Origin: VRUE01 sp040879985
Lineage (GTDB): Bacteria; Actinomycetota; Thermoleophilia; Solirubrobacterales; 70-9
Reading direction: 5' to 3'
Assembly: GCA_040879985.1 (NCBI GenBank)
Contig: JBBDJH010000021.1
Coordinates: forward strand, 161,884-225,883
DNA: 64,000 bases
Positions within the stretch are counted from its first letter, which is position 1. Every line of letters begins with the position of its first letter. Under the pieces are notes generated by a model. The model was given only the letters and a program-made list of their open reading frames with translations. It made no database searches and had not been told where the DNA came from. Of the stretch, positions 1 to 8,865 are shown one piece after another. The translations under genes and the position numbers were made by a program.

Positions 1-939
1 CACGTCGAGGCGCCGCGCCGCGGGCCCGGCGAGGGACTCCCGACGGACGGCCGTGACCGGCCCGCCGCCGGGTCGGAGCTGCGCGGCGGGCTGCACGTGC
101 GGATCGGGCTCGGCTACGTCAAGGGGGTGCGCGAGGAGGAGATGCGGGCGCTGGTCGCCGAGCGCGACCGCGGCGGGGCCTACCGCGACGTCGCCGACCT
201 CGCCTCGCGCTCGGGCGCGGGCCGCGACGGCCTCGAGCGCCTCGCCTGGGCCGGCGCCCTGGACGAGCTCACCGAAGCGGCCCCCGGCGAGACGTGGTCG
301 AGGTTTGAGTCGCATAGCGGTTCAAACCTCGACCACCCTGGCGGGGAGAGGCGCGCCGGTGGGAGGCGGCGAGCCCTCTGGGAGGCGGGAGCGGCGGCGA
401 CGGGACGGCGGCACGGCGAGGGGACGCAGATGGCGCTGCCGCTGGAGACGCCCGGGGCGCCCGAGCTGGAGCCGCTGGGGGCCTGGGGGGAGGCGATCGC
501 CGACTACGGCTCCACCGGGATGACGCTGGGTGAGCACCCGATGGCGCTGATGCGCGACGGCCTCGGCGCCGAGCTGGCGCGCAGCGACGACCTGGAGAGG
601 ATCGACGACGGGGCGATCGTCGAGGTGGCGGGGATGGTCGTTGCCCGCCAGCGCCCCGAGACCGCCAAGGGGATCGTCTTCATGCTGCTTGAAGACGAGC
701 GCGGCACGGTCAACCTGATCGTGCCGCCGCCGGTCTACGACCGCCATCGGGCCGAGGTCCGCACATCGCCCCTCGTCCGCGCCAGGGGCAGGCTCGAGCG
801 CCGCGAGGGCACGATCAACGTGCTCGTCTCCGCGGTCACCAAGCTGCACTGGACCCAGATGAGCGAGGTCGCGCCCCCGGGCCACAGCTTCGGCCGCCGC
901 CAGGGCGCCTCGCCCAAACGCCCCAAGCCCGTGTCCTAA
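1..939 (+). CDS. dnaE2: Error-prone DNA polymerase DnaE2, C-terminal part (5' end outside window)
   Basis: The frame is open from the first base, so the gene begins upstream; about 312 codons are visible. The visible part matches the C-terminal region of DnaE-type replicative polymerases, most like the DnaE2 class used in damage-induced mutagenic synthesis. Landmarks in order are GLGYVKGV (from about base 103), AGALDEL (about 256), RRALWEA (about 367), EHPMALMR (about 533), and an OB-fold with AGMVVARQRPETAKG and VFMLLEDERG (about 628-700). A 43-bp palindromic element is translated in frame between AGALDEL and RRALWEA, adding residues this family does not need. The ImuA/ImuB partners would be expected upstream but lie outside the window. 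The assignment as DnaE2 rather than DnaE1 rests on the short C-terminus and is probable. Confidence 0.85.
   Translation, partial: HVEAPRRGPGEGLPTDGRDRPAAGSELRGGLHVRIGLGYVKGVREEEMRALVAERDRGGAYRDVADLASRSGAGRDGLERLAWAGALDELTEAAPGETWSRFESHSGSNLDHPGGERRAGGRRRALWEAGAAATGRRHGEGTQMALPLETPGAPELEPLGAWGEAIADYGSTGMTLGEHPMALMRDGLGAELARSDDLERIDDGAIVEVAGMVVARQRPETAKGIVFMLLEDERGTVNLIVPPPVYDRHRAEVRTSPLVRARGRLERREGTINVLVSAVTKLHWTQMSEVAPPGHSFGRRQGASPKRPKPVS
294..336. repeat. Palindromic element, copy A, inside dnaE2
   Basis: The arms are GTGGTCGAGGTTTGA (294-308) and its exact complement (322-336), 15 bp without mismatch, around a 13-nt loop containing CGCATAGCG. A second copy of the same length lies at 62842-62884, with 37 of 43 positions identical. 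Both copies are read in the same codon phase, here as WSRFESHSGSNLDH. It resembles protein-coding palindromic elements such as those of Rickettsia in behaviour, not in sequence. Confidence 0.85.
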
Positions 940-951
940 GGGCCTAAGCGC

Positions 952-978
952 TTGACGCCCCGAGGGGACGCGTAGGCT
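952..978 (+). promoter_or_regulatory. Candidate sigma-70-type promoter, leaderless start
   Basis: TTGACG (952-957) and TAGGCT (973-978) are spaced by 15 bp. Transcription would start about 7 bp further on, almost at the GTG codon at 986, giving a leaderless message. The spacing is short of the usual 17 bp, so this is a candidate only. Confidence 0.4.
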
Positions 979-985
979 GGTAGCC

Positions 986-2338
986 GTGGCACCGCCCGAG
1001 ACCAGATACGCGCGTAGCGGCGAGATAAGCATCGCCTACCAGACGATCGGCGAAGGCGAGATGGACGTGGTCGTCGCGTTCCAGTTCGTCTCCCACCTCG
1101 ACCTGCTCTGGGAGAACCCCGCCGAGGCCGCGTTCATGCGGCGGCTCGGCGCCTTCGCCCGGGTGATCCTCTTCGACCGCCGCGGCGTCGGCCTCTCCGA
1201 CCCGGCCGGCGGCGCGCCGAACCTCGAGGAGCGGATGGACGATCTGCGCGCGGTGATGGACGCGGCCGGCTCCGAGCGAGCGGCGCTGATCGGCATGTCG
1301 GAGGGAGCGACGATGTCGATGCTGTTCGCCGCGACCTATCCGGAGCGGGTCTCGGCGCTGGTCCTCTGGGGCGCGATGGCGCGCTCGACCGCGGCCCCGG
1401 ACTACCCCTGGGCGCCTGAACGGGAGGCGGTGGAAGAAGCCCAGGAGGAGCTGGTCGGGCCGATGTGGGGCAAGGGGGCGACGATCGACATCTTCGCGCC
1501 GAGCGTGGCGGCCGATCCGAAGGCGCGCGAGTTCCAGGCCCGCTTCGAGCGCCAGGCGGCGAGCCCGATGCGGGTCCAGCAGCTCTTCGAGATGTTCCTC
1601 GACACCGACGTGCGCGGGGCACTGCCGCTGGTCCAGGCGCCGACCCTGGTCATGCATCGGCGCGGCGACCGCGCGGTCAACTACCGCGCCGCGCGCTGGC
1701 TCGCCGAGCAGGTCGAGGGCAGCCGCTACGTCGAGTTCGAGGGCGAAGACCACCTCCCCTGGGTCGGCGACAGCGAGCCGCCGCTGGCTGCGATCGAGGA
1801 GTTCCTCACCGGCGTGCGCCCGGCCCCGCCGACCGAGCGGGTGCTGGCGACCGTGCTCTTCACCGACATCGTCGACTCGACCCGGCTGGCGACCGAGATG
1901 GGCGACGGCCGCTGGCGCGAGCTGCTCGAGCGCCACCAGGAGCTGACCCGCGAGCAGCTCGAGCGCTTCGGAGGGCGTGAGATCAAGACCACCGGCGACG
2001 GCTTCCTCGCCACCTTCGACGGTCCGACCCGGGCCGCCGAGTGCGCGCGGGCGATCGCCGACGCGATGCCGGCGCTGGGGGTCGAGGTGCGGGCCGGCCT
2101 GCACACCGGCGAGGTCGAGCTGATCGGCGATGACGTCGGCGGCATCGCCGTCCACGTCGCCGCCCGCATCGCCGCCCTCGCCGAGGCCCGGGAGGTGCTC
2201 GCGTCGCGCACCGTGCGCGACCTCGCCGCCGGCTCCGGCGTCGAGTTTGCCGCCGCCGGACGCCACGAGCTCAAGGGCGTCGCCGACGAGTGGGAGATCT
2301 ACAGCGTCGCCGCCACGCCACTCTCGGCTGGTAACTGA
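986..2338 (+). CDS. Alpha/beta hydrolase fused to a class III adenylate/guanylate cyclase domain
   Basis: This 450-residue protein starts at GTG. Residues 1 to about 275 form an alpha/beta hydrolase with the nucleophile elbow GMSEG and a late GEDHLPW segment that can supply the catalytic His. Residues about 285-450 form a cyclase homology domain beginning VLFTDIVDSTRLA, with a metal-binding Asp in FTDI, KTTGDGFLATF, and an ELKGV motif near the end. The hydrolase-cyclase pairing is a recurrent actinobacterial arrangement; the ligand or ester sensed is unknown. No transmembrane segment or signal peptide is apparent, so it should be cytoplasmic. It stands alone between dnaE2 and an XRE regulator. 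Whether it makes cAMP or cGMP cannot be told from sequence alone. Confidence 0.85.
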   Translation: MAPPETRYARSGEISIAYQTIGEGEMDVVVAFQFVSHLDLLWENPAEAAFMRRLGAFARVILFDRRGVGLSDPAGGAPNLEERMDDLRAVMDAAGSERAALIGMSEGATMSMLFAATYPERVSALVLWGAMARSTAAPDYPWAPEREAVEEAQEELVGPMWGKGATIDIFAPSVAADPKAREFQARFERQAASPMRVQQLFEMFLDTDVRGALPLVQAPTLVMHRRGDRAVNYRAARWLAEQVEGSRYVEFEGEDHLPWVGDSEPPLAAIEEFLTGVRPAPPTERVLATVLFTDIVDSTRLATEMGDGRWRELLERHQELTREQLERFGGREIKTTGDGFLATFDGPTRAAECARAIADAMPALGVEVRAGLHTGEVELIGDDVGGIAVHVAARIAALAEAREVLASRTVRDLAAGSGVEFAAAGRHELKGVADEWEIYSVAATPLSAGN

Positions 2339-2348
2339 TAAAGACAGG

Positions 2349-2383
2349 TATATCAGGCGTTAAATGTTATTATGCCTGATATA
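2349..2383. promoter_or_regulatory. Inverted-repeat operator overlapping the XRE gene start
   Basis: TATATCAGGC (2349-2358) and its exact complement GCCTGATATA (2374-2383) are separated by a 15-bp AT-rich spacer. The right arm runs into the ATG at 2383. Such a site fits autorepression by the helix-turn-helix protein encoded immediately downstream. Confidence 0.65.
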
Positions 2384-2715
2384 TGGCTGATAAAGCTCGT
2401 AAGAACAGCCCACCGCCGGCGGTCCGCCGCGCCCTGCGGGAGCTCGCCGACGATGTCGCGGTATGGCGCCGCCTCCGCGGCTTGACCCAGGTTCAGCTTG
2501 CCGACCGCGCCGGCGTTTCTCGCGACACCCTGACCCGCCTCGAGCGGGGCGATGGAGGCGTGAGCACCGAGAACCTGCTGCGGCTCCTCCGTGGCCTGGG
2601 GGTTGTCGAGAACCTTCTCAAGGCGGTCGATCCTTTCGAAAGCGACATCGGCCGATTGCGAGCTTCTGAGCAACTTCCGAAACGCGTTCGACCTCGCAGC
2701 TTGACTGGACGCTAG
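2383..2715 (+). CDS. XRE/HipB-type helix-turn-helix transcriptional regulator
   Basis: This is a 110-residue protein with a central Cro/C1-type helix-turn-helix: RRLRGLTQVQLADRAGVS followed by RDTLTRLERGD. The layout resembles HipB-type antitoxins, which normally precede a HipA kinase, but nothing like HipA follows; the next gene is on the opposite strand. It therefore appears to be an orphan antitoxin or a stand-alone regulator. The start codon lies within a 10-bp inverted repeat, so it probably represses itself. The local sequence upstream is much richer in A+T than the neighbours, which suggests horizontal acquisition. Confidence 0.75.
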   Translation: MADKARKNSPPPAVRRALRELADDVAVWRRLRGLTQVQLADRAGVSRDTLTRLERGDGGVSTENLLRLLRGLGVVENLLKAVDPFESDIGRLRASEQLPKRVRPRSLTGR

Positions 2716-2754
2716 AACAAAGTCCTGCCGGAAACGATGAACGTGGGTGCGTGG

Positions 2755-3201
2755 CTATTGACGGTTGCTCTCGCCGTGGCTACCGCCCACCGCCCAGATT
2801 GCTACTGGCGGTGGGACGAGGAGCAGGGCGAGGGAGGCGATCTGGGCGATTGCGTCGCCGGCGTCGAAGTTGTCCAGGTGGGTGGCGTGGAAGAGGAGGT
2901 GGAGGGTCGCGGTCAGCAGCCAGGCCGAGCAGACGGCGCGGACCAGCGTCGGCTGCAGCGTCCACGCGGCCCAGGCAAAGAGGACGGTGAAGCCGAGGTA
3001 GAGACCGCCGACGTCGGTGACGAGGTGCTCGTTGTATGGGGGAAGCAGGTCGACCCAATGCCTGAGGAAGGGGAAGTCGTCGTAAAAGGCCTGCGGCGCC
3101 AGGGTCGCGGTGAGGCCGATCGAGGCCCCGGCGAGCACAAGGATCGCCAGGGCGGCGCGAGCGGCGCCCGGCGAACGAGCTCGCCCCTGCGTGTCAGGCA
3201 C
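2755..3201 (-). CDS. Small integral membrane protein, unknown function
   Basis: This 148-residue protein has four predicted membrane helices: about 14-34 (AALAILVLAGASIGLTAT), 66-84, 88-106 and 112-136. There is no recognised catalytic motif. HLLFHATH between helices 3 and 4 is rich in His, but no family is assigned. The start overlaps the end of the upstream NAD(P)-binding protein by 8 bp, so the two are probably translated together. Function not known. Confidence 0.7.
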   Translation of the reverse strand: MPDTQGRARSPGAARAALAILVLAGASIGLTATLAPQAFYDDFPFLRHWVDLLPPYNEHLVTDVGGLYLGFTVLFAWAAWTLQPTLVRAVCSAWLLTATLHLLFHATHLDNFDAGDAIAQIASLALLLVPPPVAIWAVGGSHGESNRQ

Positions 3202-3952
3202 TGTCGAGCCACTGCTCGAAGGTGGCGCCGCCGGCGGCGGCGTGCGGATTGCAAAGCGCGCCTTCGCGCAGCGGGCCGCCGATCTTGCCGACCATCGGGA
3301 TCGGCAGCGGCAGCAGCCAGCGGCCGTCCGCCCGGCGCCAGGCGCTCGCCAGTTCGCTCAGCGTGCGCACTCCCGGGCCGCCGAGGTCGGGCAGGCGCCC
3401 GGCCGGCTTGGCGTGCGCGCAGTCGGCCAGCCGCTTGGCGACGAGCGCCGGGTCGATCGGCTGCAGCTTGGCGCCGCCCCTGGGCATCAAGCGCGCCCGC
3501 GCCGCCTGCGCGAAGGCCGCGGCCAGCAGGGAGTGGAACTGGGTCGCGCGCAGCAGGCTCCAGGGCACCGCGCCGGCGGCGATCGCCTCCTCCTGCATCG
3601 TCTTGACCTTGTAATAGGAGGTCGGCACGCGGTCGCAACCGACGATCGAGATGCCGACGTGGTGGCGCACGCCAGCCCGCGCCCCGGCCTCGAGCAGCCG
3701 CTGCGTGCCGTCGACGAGGACCGGGCCGGCCTTGCGCGGGTTCGCGTTCGAGGCGTCGACGACGACCTCGACCCCGTCCAGCGCCTCGTCGAGCCCCTTG
3801 CCGTCGGTCAGGTCGACGCGCCGGTGCGAGGCGCCGGCCGGCAGCTCGCGCGGCTTGCGGCTGAGCACCAGCACGTCGTCCCCCCGCGCCGCCAGCTCGG
3901 CGACGAGCGGGGCGCCGAGCGTCCCGGTTCCTCCCACGACGGCGATCTTCAC
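3194..3952 (-). CDS. NmrA-like NAD(P)-binding protein (atypical short-chain dehydrogenase)
   Basis: The protein has 252 residues. It opens with a Rossmann nucleotide motif, VVGGTGTLGAPLV (GxxGxxG), at residues 5-17, and continues with DLTDGKGLDEALDGVEVVVDA, the usual segment where a candidate hydroxybenzyl or ubiquinone-type substrate site is formed in NmrA-like proteins. YYKVK can serve as the YxxxK pair of the extended short-chain dehydrogenase family. The C-terminal half (GVRTLSELASAW) fits the substrate domain of the NDUFA9/NmrA group. It may act as an oxidoreductase or as a redox-sensing protein. It overlaps the following membrane protein gene by 8 bp. Confidence 0.8.
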   Translation of the reverse strand: MKIAVVGGTGTLGAPLVAELAARGDDVLVLSRKPRELPAGASHRRVDLTDGKGLDEALDGVEVVVDASNANPRKAGPVLVDGTQRLLEAGARAGVRHHVGISIVGCDRVPTSYYKVKTMQEEAIAAGAVPWSLLRATQFHSLLAAAFAQAARARLMPRGGAKLQPIDPALVAKRLADCAHAKPAGRLPDLGGPGVRTLSELASAWRRADGRWLLPLPIPMVGKIGGPLREGALCNPHAAAGGATFEQWLDSA

Positions 3953-3962
3953 GCCCCGCAGC

Positions 3963-4553
3963 CTAGAGCAGCTGCGGTTGGCGGAAGAGCTCCGCCGAGG
4001 GGATCCCGATCAGCTCGCCGCGGAAGCGCTTCTCGCGGCCGTAGACGACCCAGGTGGTGTCGATTTCGCCGATGTCGAGGTCGAGGCGCAGCTCGTCGGC
4101 GTGCTCCTCGACGTGCTCCATGTGGGTCAGGCCGGCGTCATACTCGCCGCGCATCAGTCCCTCGGCGACGAGCGGCTTCGAGGCGACGTCGATCACCTCG
4201 TCCCAGCCGGATAGGTCGAGGTAGCCCTTGGTCGCCGGCACGATGCCGAGCGAGCGCGGCCGCTCGACCTCGCGGCGGCTGAGCAGGACCAGGTGCTTGG
4301 TCGGATAGATGAAGGTGTCGACGACCCAGACCTCGGTCCAGTGCTTCTCGGTGATCTCGTGCACCTTGGGGTGGGCGCTGCACTGGACGAGGAAGGCGCC
4401 GGGCGTCGCGCGCAGCATCTCCAGCCCGTCGAAGAAGTCGACGATCAACTCGATCCCGTAGTCCTCGATCCCCTGGAAGCGAGCGTAGTTCTGCACCGCC
4501 CGCTCGTGACAGGTTCCGGCCGGGCCGAGCGTGATGAAGGTGACCGGCGCCAT
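3963..4553 (-). CDS. Prephenate dehydratase/BacA-like periplasmic-binding-fold protein
   Basis: The 196-residue protein opens FITLGPAGTCHERAVQNYA, which matches the N-terminal signature of prephenate dehydratases and of the prephenate decarboxylase BacA (LGPxGTxxxxAA). The length (about 200) fits the stand-alone catalytic half without an ACT regulatory domain. The TRDTAT-like catalytic block of true prephenate dehydratases is not visible, so the reaction cannot be assigned; it may act on a prephenate-like compound or simply bind a ligand. It stops 10 bp upstream of the NmrA-like gene start, so the two could be co-transcribed. Confidence 0.6.
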   Translation of the reverse strand: MAPVTFITLGPAGTCHERAVQNYARFQGIEDYGIELIVDFFDGLEMLRATPGAFLVQCSAHPKVHEITEKHWTEVWVVDTFIYPTKHLVLLSRREVERPRSLGIVPATKGYLDLSGWDEVIDVASKPLVAEGLMRGEYDAGLTHMEHVEEHADELRLDLDIGEIDTTWVVYGREKRFRGELIGIPSAELFRQPQLL

Positions 4554-4574
4554 CTGACGCTAAAGGATACTCGA

Positions 4575-4847
4575 CTACTTGCCGGAGTTGTCCTCGCCAG
4601 GCCAGCGGCCGGTGGCCGAGTTGAAGGCGAGGCGGGCGCCGCGGTCGACCATGCCTTTGACCAGGCTGAAGATCCCGCCTTCGAGCAGCAGCGCCGCGAC
4701 CAGCTTCGGGTAGGAGACTTCACGCTGCTCGACCGCGGGTGCGTCCTCGTCGTCGATCAGTCGCCAGATCCGCTCGATGCCCTTGCGCGCGGCGAGCCCG
4801 GCGCCGAGCCCGGCGAGGACCCCGAACGGTGCGAAAAGTCGCTTCAT
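4575..4847 (-). CDS. DUF4235 family membrane protein
   Basis: This 90-residue protein has the features of the actinobacterial DUF4235 family: an N-terminal hydrophobic helix (LFAPFGVLAGLGAGLAARK), then IERIWRLI, a second helix LVAALLLEGGIFSLVKGMVD, and a closing TGRWPGE. The role of the family is not known. A stress-sigma-type promoter lies immediately upstream (4857-4882), and its likely start site is within a few bases of the ATG, so the message would be nearly leaderless. This suggests expression under general stress. Confidence 0.8.
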   Translation of the reverse strand: MKRLFAPFGVLAGLGAGLAARKGIERIWRLIDDEDAPAVEQREVSYPKLVAALLLEGGIFSLVKGMVDRGARLAFNSATGRWPGEDNSGK

Positions 4848-4856
4848 GTCGCCGGG

Positions 4857-4882
4857 CTACCCGGCGACGAGGGGGCGGAAAC
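4857..4882 (-). promoter_or_regulatory. SigB/SigF-type promoter for the DUF4235 gene
   Basis: Read on the minus strand the site is GTTT (4882-4879), 16 bp, GGGTAG (4862-4857). This agrees with the GTTT-N(14-17)-GGGTA consensus of actinobacterial SigB/SigF stress sigma factors. The ATG at 4847 is about 10 bp beyond the -10 element. Confidence 0.65.
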
Positions 4883-4901
4883 CAGGCCGGGCGGCGCCGC
4901 C

Positions 4902-5759
4902 TCAGGCAGGCGCCAGCTGCCGCCCGCGCCGCGTCGGCAGCAGCAGGGCCGAGGCGCAGACCATCGCGAAGGCCGTCGCCTGCAGGGCGATGCCGAGCGG
5001 GTGGCCGGCGAGCGGGTCGCCGAAGACGAGCACGCCGCCGGCGATCTGGGCCGCGTTCGCGACCAGGCCGATCAGGCCGATCGTCTCGATCGCCTGACCT
5101 CCCTGCAGCGCGGCGACGACCGCGTACTGGGCCAGGGCGCCGCAGAGCACGGTCAGTGCGATCCACGGGCCGATCACCGCGATCGAGACGTCGCCGACTC
5201 CGAACAGGCCCTTGATCGCGATCCCGGCGAAGGCGATCAGGGTGCCGGCGAGACAGGCGAGCAGGACGCCGCGGCGCTCGGCGAGGCGCGGCGAGCGATG
5301 GCCGAGGGCGAGGCCGCAGGCGATCAGCGCCAGGCCGCCCTCGAAGCCGAGGATCGCGCCGGGGGAGAACTCGGAGTGGCTGCCGTGCAGTTTCGGCAGG
5401 GTCAGCGCGAGCAGCGCCAGCCCGGCGCCGCCGAGCAGCAGCGCCAGCCACTGCTGACGCTCGACCGGGTCGCCGAAGAGCCGCTGGGAGAGCACCGCCA
5501 GGGTCACGGCACCGCCGGCGAGGACCGCCTGGACCAGGGATATCGGCGCCATCGAGAGCGCCGCGACGTGGACCAGCCAGGCGATCGCGGCCAGCCCCCA
5601 GCCCGCCGCGAACCAGCGTGAGGCGGCCAGCGCGCGGGCGCTGCGCAGCGGCCTCCGGATGCTGACCGACTCGGTCCGGTGGCAGCCGCGGTGCTTGAGC
5701 AGCGAAGCGATGTTCGTCATCAGCGCGGCGACGAGGGCGAGGGCGATGCCGAACTCCAT
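4902..5759 (-). CDS. DMT-superfamily membrane transporter (EamA/NIPA-like)
   Basis: The 285-residue protein is almost wholly hydrophobic, with nine or ten predicted helices and a duplicated EamA-like plan. It starts MEFGIALALVAALMTNIASL, with the first helix at the very N-terminus. ALSMAPISLVQAVLAGGAV in the third helix region is typical of DMT-type permeases, including the NIPA magnesium-transporter group. The substrate cannot be predicted. It is flanked on the same strand by a helicase upstream and the DUF4235 gene downstream, with gaps of about 50 bp. Confidence 0.75.
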   Translation of the reverse strand: MEFGIALALVAALMTNIASLLKHRGCHRTESVSIRRPLRSARALAASRWFAAGWGLAAIAWLVHVAALSMAPISLVQAVLAGGAVTLAVLSQRLFGDPVERQQWLALLLGGAGLALLALTLPKLHGSHSEFSPGAILGFEGGLALIACGLALGHRSPRLAERRGVLLACLAGTLIAFAGIAIKGLFGVGDVSIAVIGPWIALTVLCGALAQYAVVAALQGGQAIETIGLIGLVANAAQIAGGVLVFGDPLAGHPLGIALQATAFAMVCASALLLPTRRGRQLAPA

Positions 5760-5807
5760 CGAAGCTCGTCCCCTAGCGCCGGCCGGCGGCTTTGCGGGTG
5801 GTCGGGG

Positions 5808-7022
<1,215 letters not shown>

Positions 7023-7174
7023 GTGTTGTGAGCTCCTTTTTGAGCGACTAGGGAGATCCAGCGACCCCTAGACGCAAAGACAGCGCACGGAGGAAACGGA
7101 ACCTCTCGGGCGACCCTTAGGCAAACCCGACTCCTGCACGGTAGCAGGGGGAAGCGGGATCGCCGCCGAGCTCG

Positions 7175-7199
7175 GTTTCGCACCACGCCGCCGGGGTAC
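7175..7199 (+). promoter_or_regulatory. SigB/SigF-type promoter for csbD
   Basis: GTTT (7175-7178) and GGGTAC (7194-7199) with a 15-bp spacer are an exact match to the stress-sigma consensus. The downstream gene is a CsbD homologue; csbD is a known sigma-B-controlled gene in Bacillus, so site and gene agree. Confidence 0.75.
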
Positions 7200-7239
7200 C
7201 CGTCGTGTCCAGCCGAAATCGATGGAAGGACGGACGAAC

Positions 7240-7428
7240 ATGGGTATTCTCGACAAGCTCACCGGCAGGGCCAAGCAGGCCGCCGGCGACCTCACCGACG
7301 ACCCCTCGCTGCGCCGCCAAGGCAAAAACGAGGAGAAGAAGGGCGAGAAGCAGGAGGAGCGCGACCGGGCCCGCGAGCGCGCCGACGAGAAGGCCGAGGA
7401 GGCGGCTGACCTCGAGCGCAAGACCTGA
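7240..7428 (+). CDS. csbD: CsbD-family stress protein
   Basis: The 62-residue protein begins MGILDKLTGRAKQAAGDLT, the characteristic opening of CsbD proteins, followed by DDPSLRRQGKNEEKKGEKQ and a charged helical C-terminus. The ATG at 7240 is preferred over the one at 7222 because the Shine-Dalgarno sequence GGAAGGA at 7224-7230 overlaps the earlier codon and is well placed for the later one. CsbD proteins are small cytoplasmic general-stress proteins of unknown biochemical role. A consensus stress-sigma promoter lies 40 bp upstream. Confidence 0.85.
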   Translation: MGILDKLTGRAKQAAGDLTDDPSLRRQGKNEEKKGEKQEERDRARERADEKAEEAADLERKT

Positions 7429-7450
7429 GCCGGGCGGGTGGTAGCTTCGC

Positions 7451-7681
7451 TCAGTAGCGCGGCGGCTCGCGTGCGTCGCGCCGCTCGGTCGCGCCGTCGT
7501 CCTCGCGGCCGCGGCGCGACAGCGCCGCCCACTGCCACACGCCGATCAGCAAGCCGACCAGGCCGGCGATCATCAGGATCAGCCCGACCGTGTCCAGGTT
7601 GACTCCCTGCACGTTGATATTGGTCGCGTAGCGCAGAATCGCGCCCACGGCGATCACGAAGATTGCTCCGGCGGCAGTCAT
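7451..7681 (-). CDS. DUF6458-like two-helix membrane protein
   Basis: This 76-residue protein has two membrane helices, TAAGAIFVIAVGAILRYA and VGLILMIAGLVGLLIGVWQWA, joined by a short NINVQGVNLDT loop, and a charged tail rich in Arg and Asp. This plan matches the small actinobacterial DUF6458 family. The function is unknown. It has its own stress-type promoter (7692-7717) and converges with csbD, so both may respond to the same signal. Confidence 0.75.
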   Translation of the reverse strand: MTAAGAIFVIAVGAILRYATNINVQGVNLDTVGLILMIAGLVGLLIGVWQWAALSRRGREDDGATERRDAREPPRY

Positions 7682-7691
7682 GCCACCGCCT

Positions 7692-7717
7692 TTACCCCTG
7701 GCCTGGCCGCGCTAAAC
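7692..7717 (-). promoter_or_regulatory. SigB/SigF-type promoter for the DUF6458-like gene
   Basis: On the minus strand: GTTT (7717-7714), 16 bp, GGGTAA (7697-7692). It is an exact match to the stress-sigma consensus, and the ATG at 7681 lies about 11 bp beyond the -10 element. Confidence 0.65.
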
Positions 7718-7740
7718 GGGGAACGCTAACCTCGGCCGGG

Positions 7741-8850
7741 ATGAGGAGAGCGCGGATCGCACTGCTGTCGCTGATCCTGCTCGCGGCCGGCGCCGCCCCG
7801 GCGAGGGCCGAGGGCGCCGTCACCTGGACCGTCAGCGGGGGCGGCTACGGCCACGGCGTCGGGATGAGCGCCTACGGCGCCTACGGCTTCGGCAAGCACG
7901 GCGCCGGCTACCGGCAGATCCTCGCCCACTACTACCGGGGGATCCGGCTGGCGACGCTGCGCCGCACGCCGCGGGTGACGGTGCTGCTGGCGATCAGCCC
8001 GACCGACATCCTGTTCAGCGGCGCGACCGTCGCCTGCGGGCGCTCGCTCGACCCCTCGCGCGCCTACCGGGCGCGCCGCCGCGGCGCCTCGGTCCGCTTG
8101 CTCTCGAGCGGCGGCAGGCCGCTGGCGCGCTGCGGCGCGCGGCTGCACGCGGAGAGCCGCCGGATGGTGCGGATCGCCGGGGTCGGCGTCTACCGCGGCG
8201 CCCTCGTCGCGGTGCCGACCGACTCGGCCGCCGGTTCGCTCAACGTGATCAACCGGCTCAACGTCAACGCCTACGCGCGCGGCTCGCTGCCGGGCGAGGT
8301 GCCGCCCCTGTGGCCGTCGGCGACGCTCAAGGCGTTCGCGGTCGCCGCCCGCTCGATCGCCCTCTCGACCGATGTCGGCGGCAACGGCTTCGACCTCTAC
8401 GCCGACACCCGCACCCAGGTCTACGGCGGCGTCAAGCTGGAGAGCGAGCGCACCGACCGGGCGGTGCGGGCGACCAGCAACCAGGTCGCGACCTACGGCG
8501 GCGAGATCGCCCAGACGACCTACTTCTCCGCCTCGGGCGGGCGCACCGAGTCGGGCTTCCTCGGCGCCCCCGAGGTTCCCTACCTGCGCAGCGTCAACGA
8601 TCCCTACGACCATTACTCGCCGCAGCACCGCTGGACCTTCCGCTTCTCCCAGGCCGAGATGAACGCCCGCCTCGGCCCCTACCTCAAGGGACGACTGCGC
8701 GGGATCAGGGTGACCAAGCGCGGCGACTCGCCGCGGGTCGAGTACGCGCAGCTGATCGGCAGCGCCGGCCGCTCGACGATCCGCGGCGACACCCTCGCCG
8801 CGGCGCTGGGACTCTACGACCGCTGGGCCTACTTCAGGAAGAGCCGCTGA
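7741..8850 (+). CDS. SpoIID/LytB-domain protein, secreted
   Basis: The protein has 369 residues. The start at 7741 is chosen because MRRARIALLSLILLAAGAAPARA is then a clean Sec signal peptide; the frame continues upstream without support. The mature part opens with GGGYGHGVGMSAYGAYGFGK and contains the SpoIID/LytB core: LNVNAYARGSLPGEVP, the KAFAVAARSIAL segment, TRTQVYGG, and TYFSASGGRTES. In sporulating Firmicutes SpoIID is a lytic transglycosylase on denuded peptidoglycan; actinobacterial homologues are secreted wall enzymes of less certain role. No sporulation genes are nearby, so a general cell-wall function is more likely. Confidence 0.88.
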   Translation: MRRARIALLSLILLAAGAAPARAEGAVTWTVSGGGYGHGVGMSAYGAYGFGKHGAGYRQILAHYYRGIRLATLRRTPRVTVLLAISPTDILFSGATVACGRSLDPSRAYRARRRGASVRLLSSGGRPLARCGARLHAESRRMVRIAGVGVYRGALVAVPTDSAAGSLNVINRLNVNAYARGSLPGEVPPLWPSATLKAFAVAARSIALSTDVGGNGFDLYADTRTQVYGGVKLESERTDRAVRATSNQVATYGGEIAQTTYFSASGGRTESGFLGAPEVPYLRSVNDPYDHYSPQHRWTFRFSQAEMNARLGPYLKGRLRGIRVTKRGDSPRVEYAQLIGSAGRSTIRGDTLAAALGLYDRWAYFRKSR

Positions 8851-8865
8851 GCCTGGGCTCGAGGG

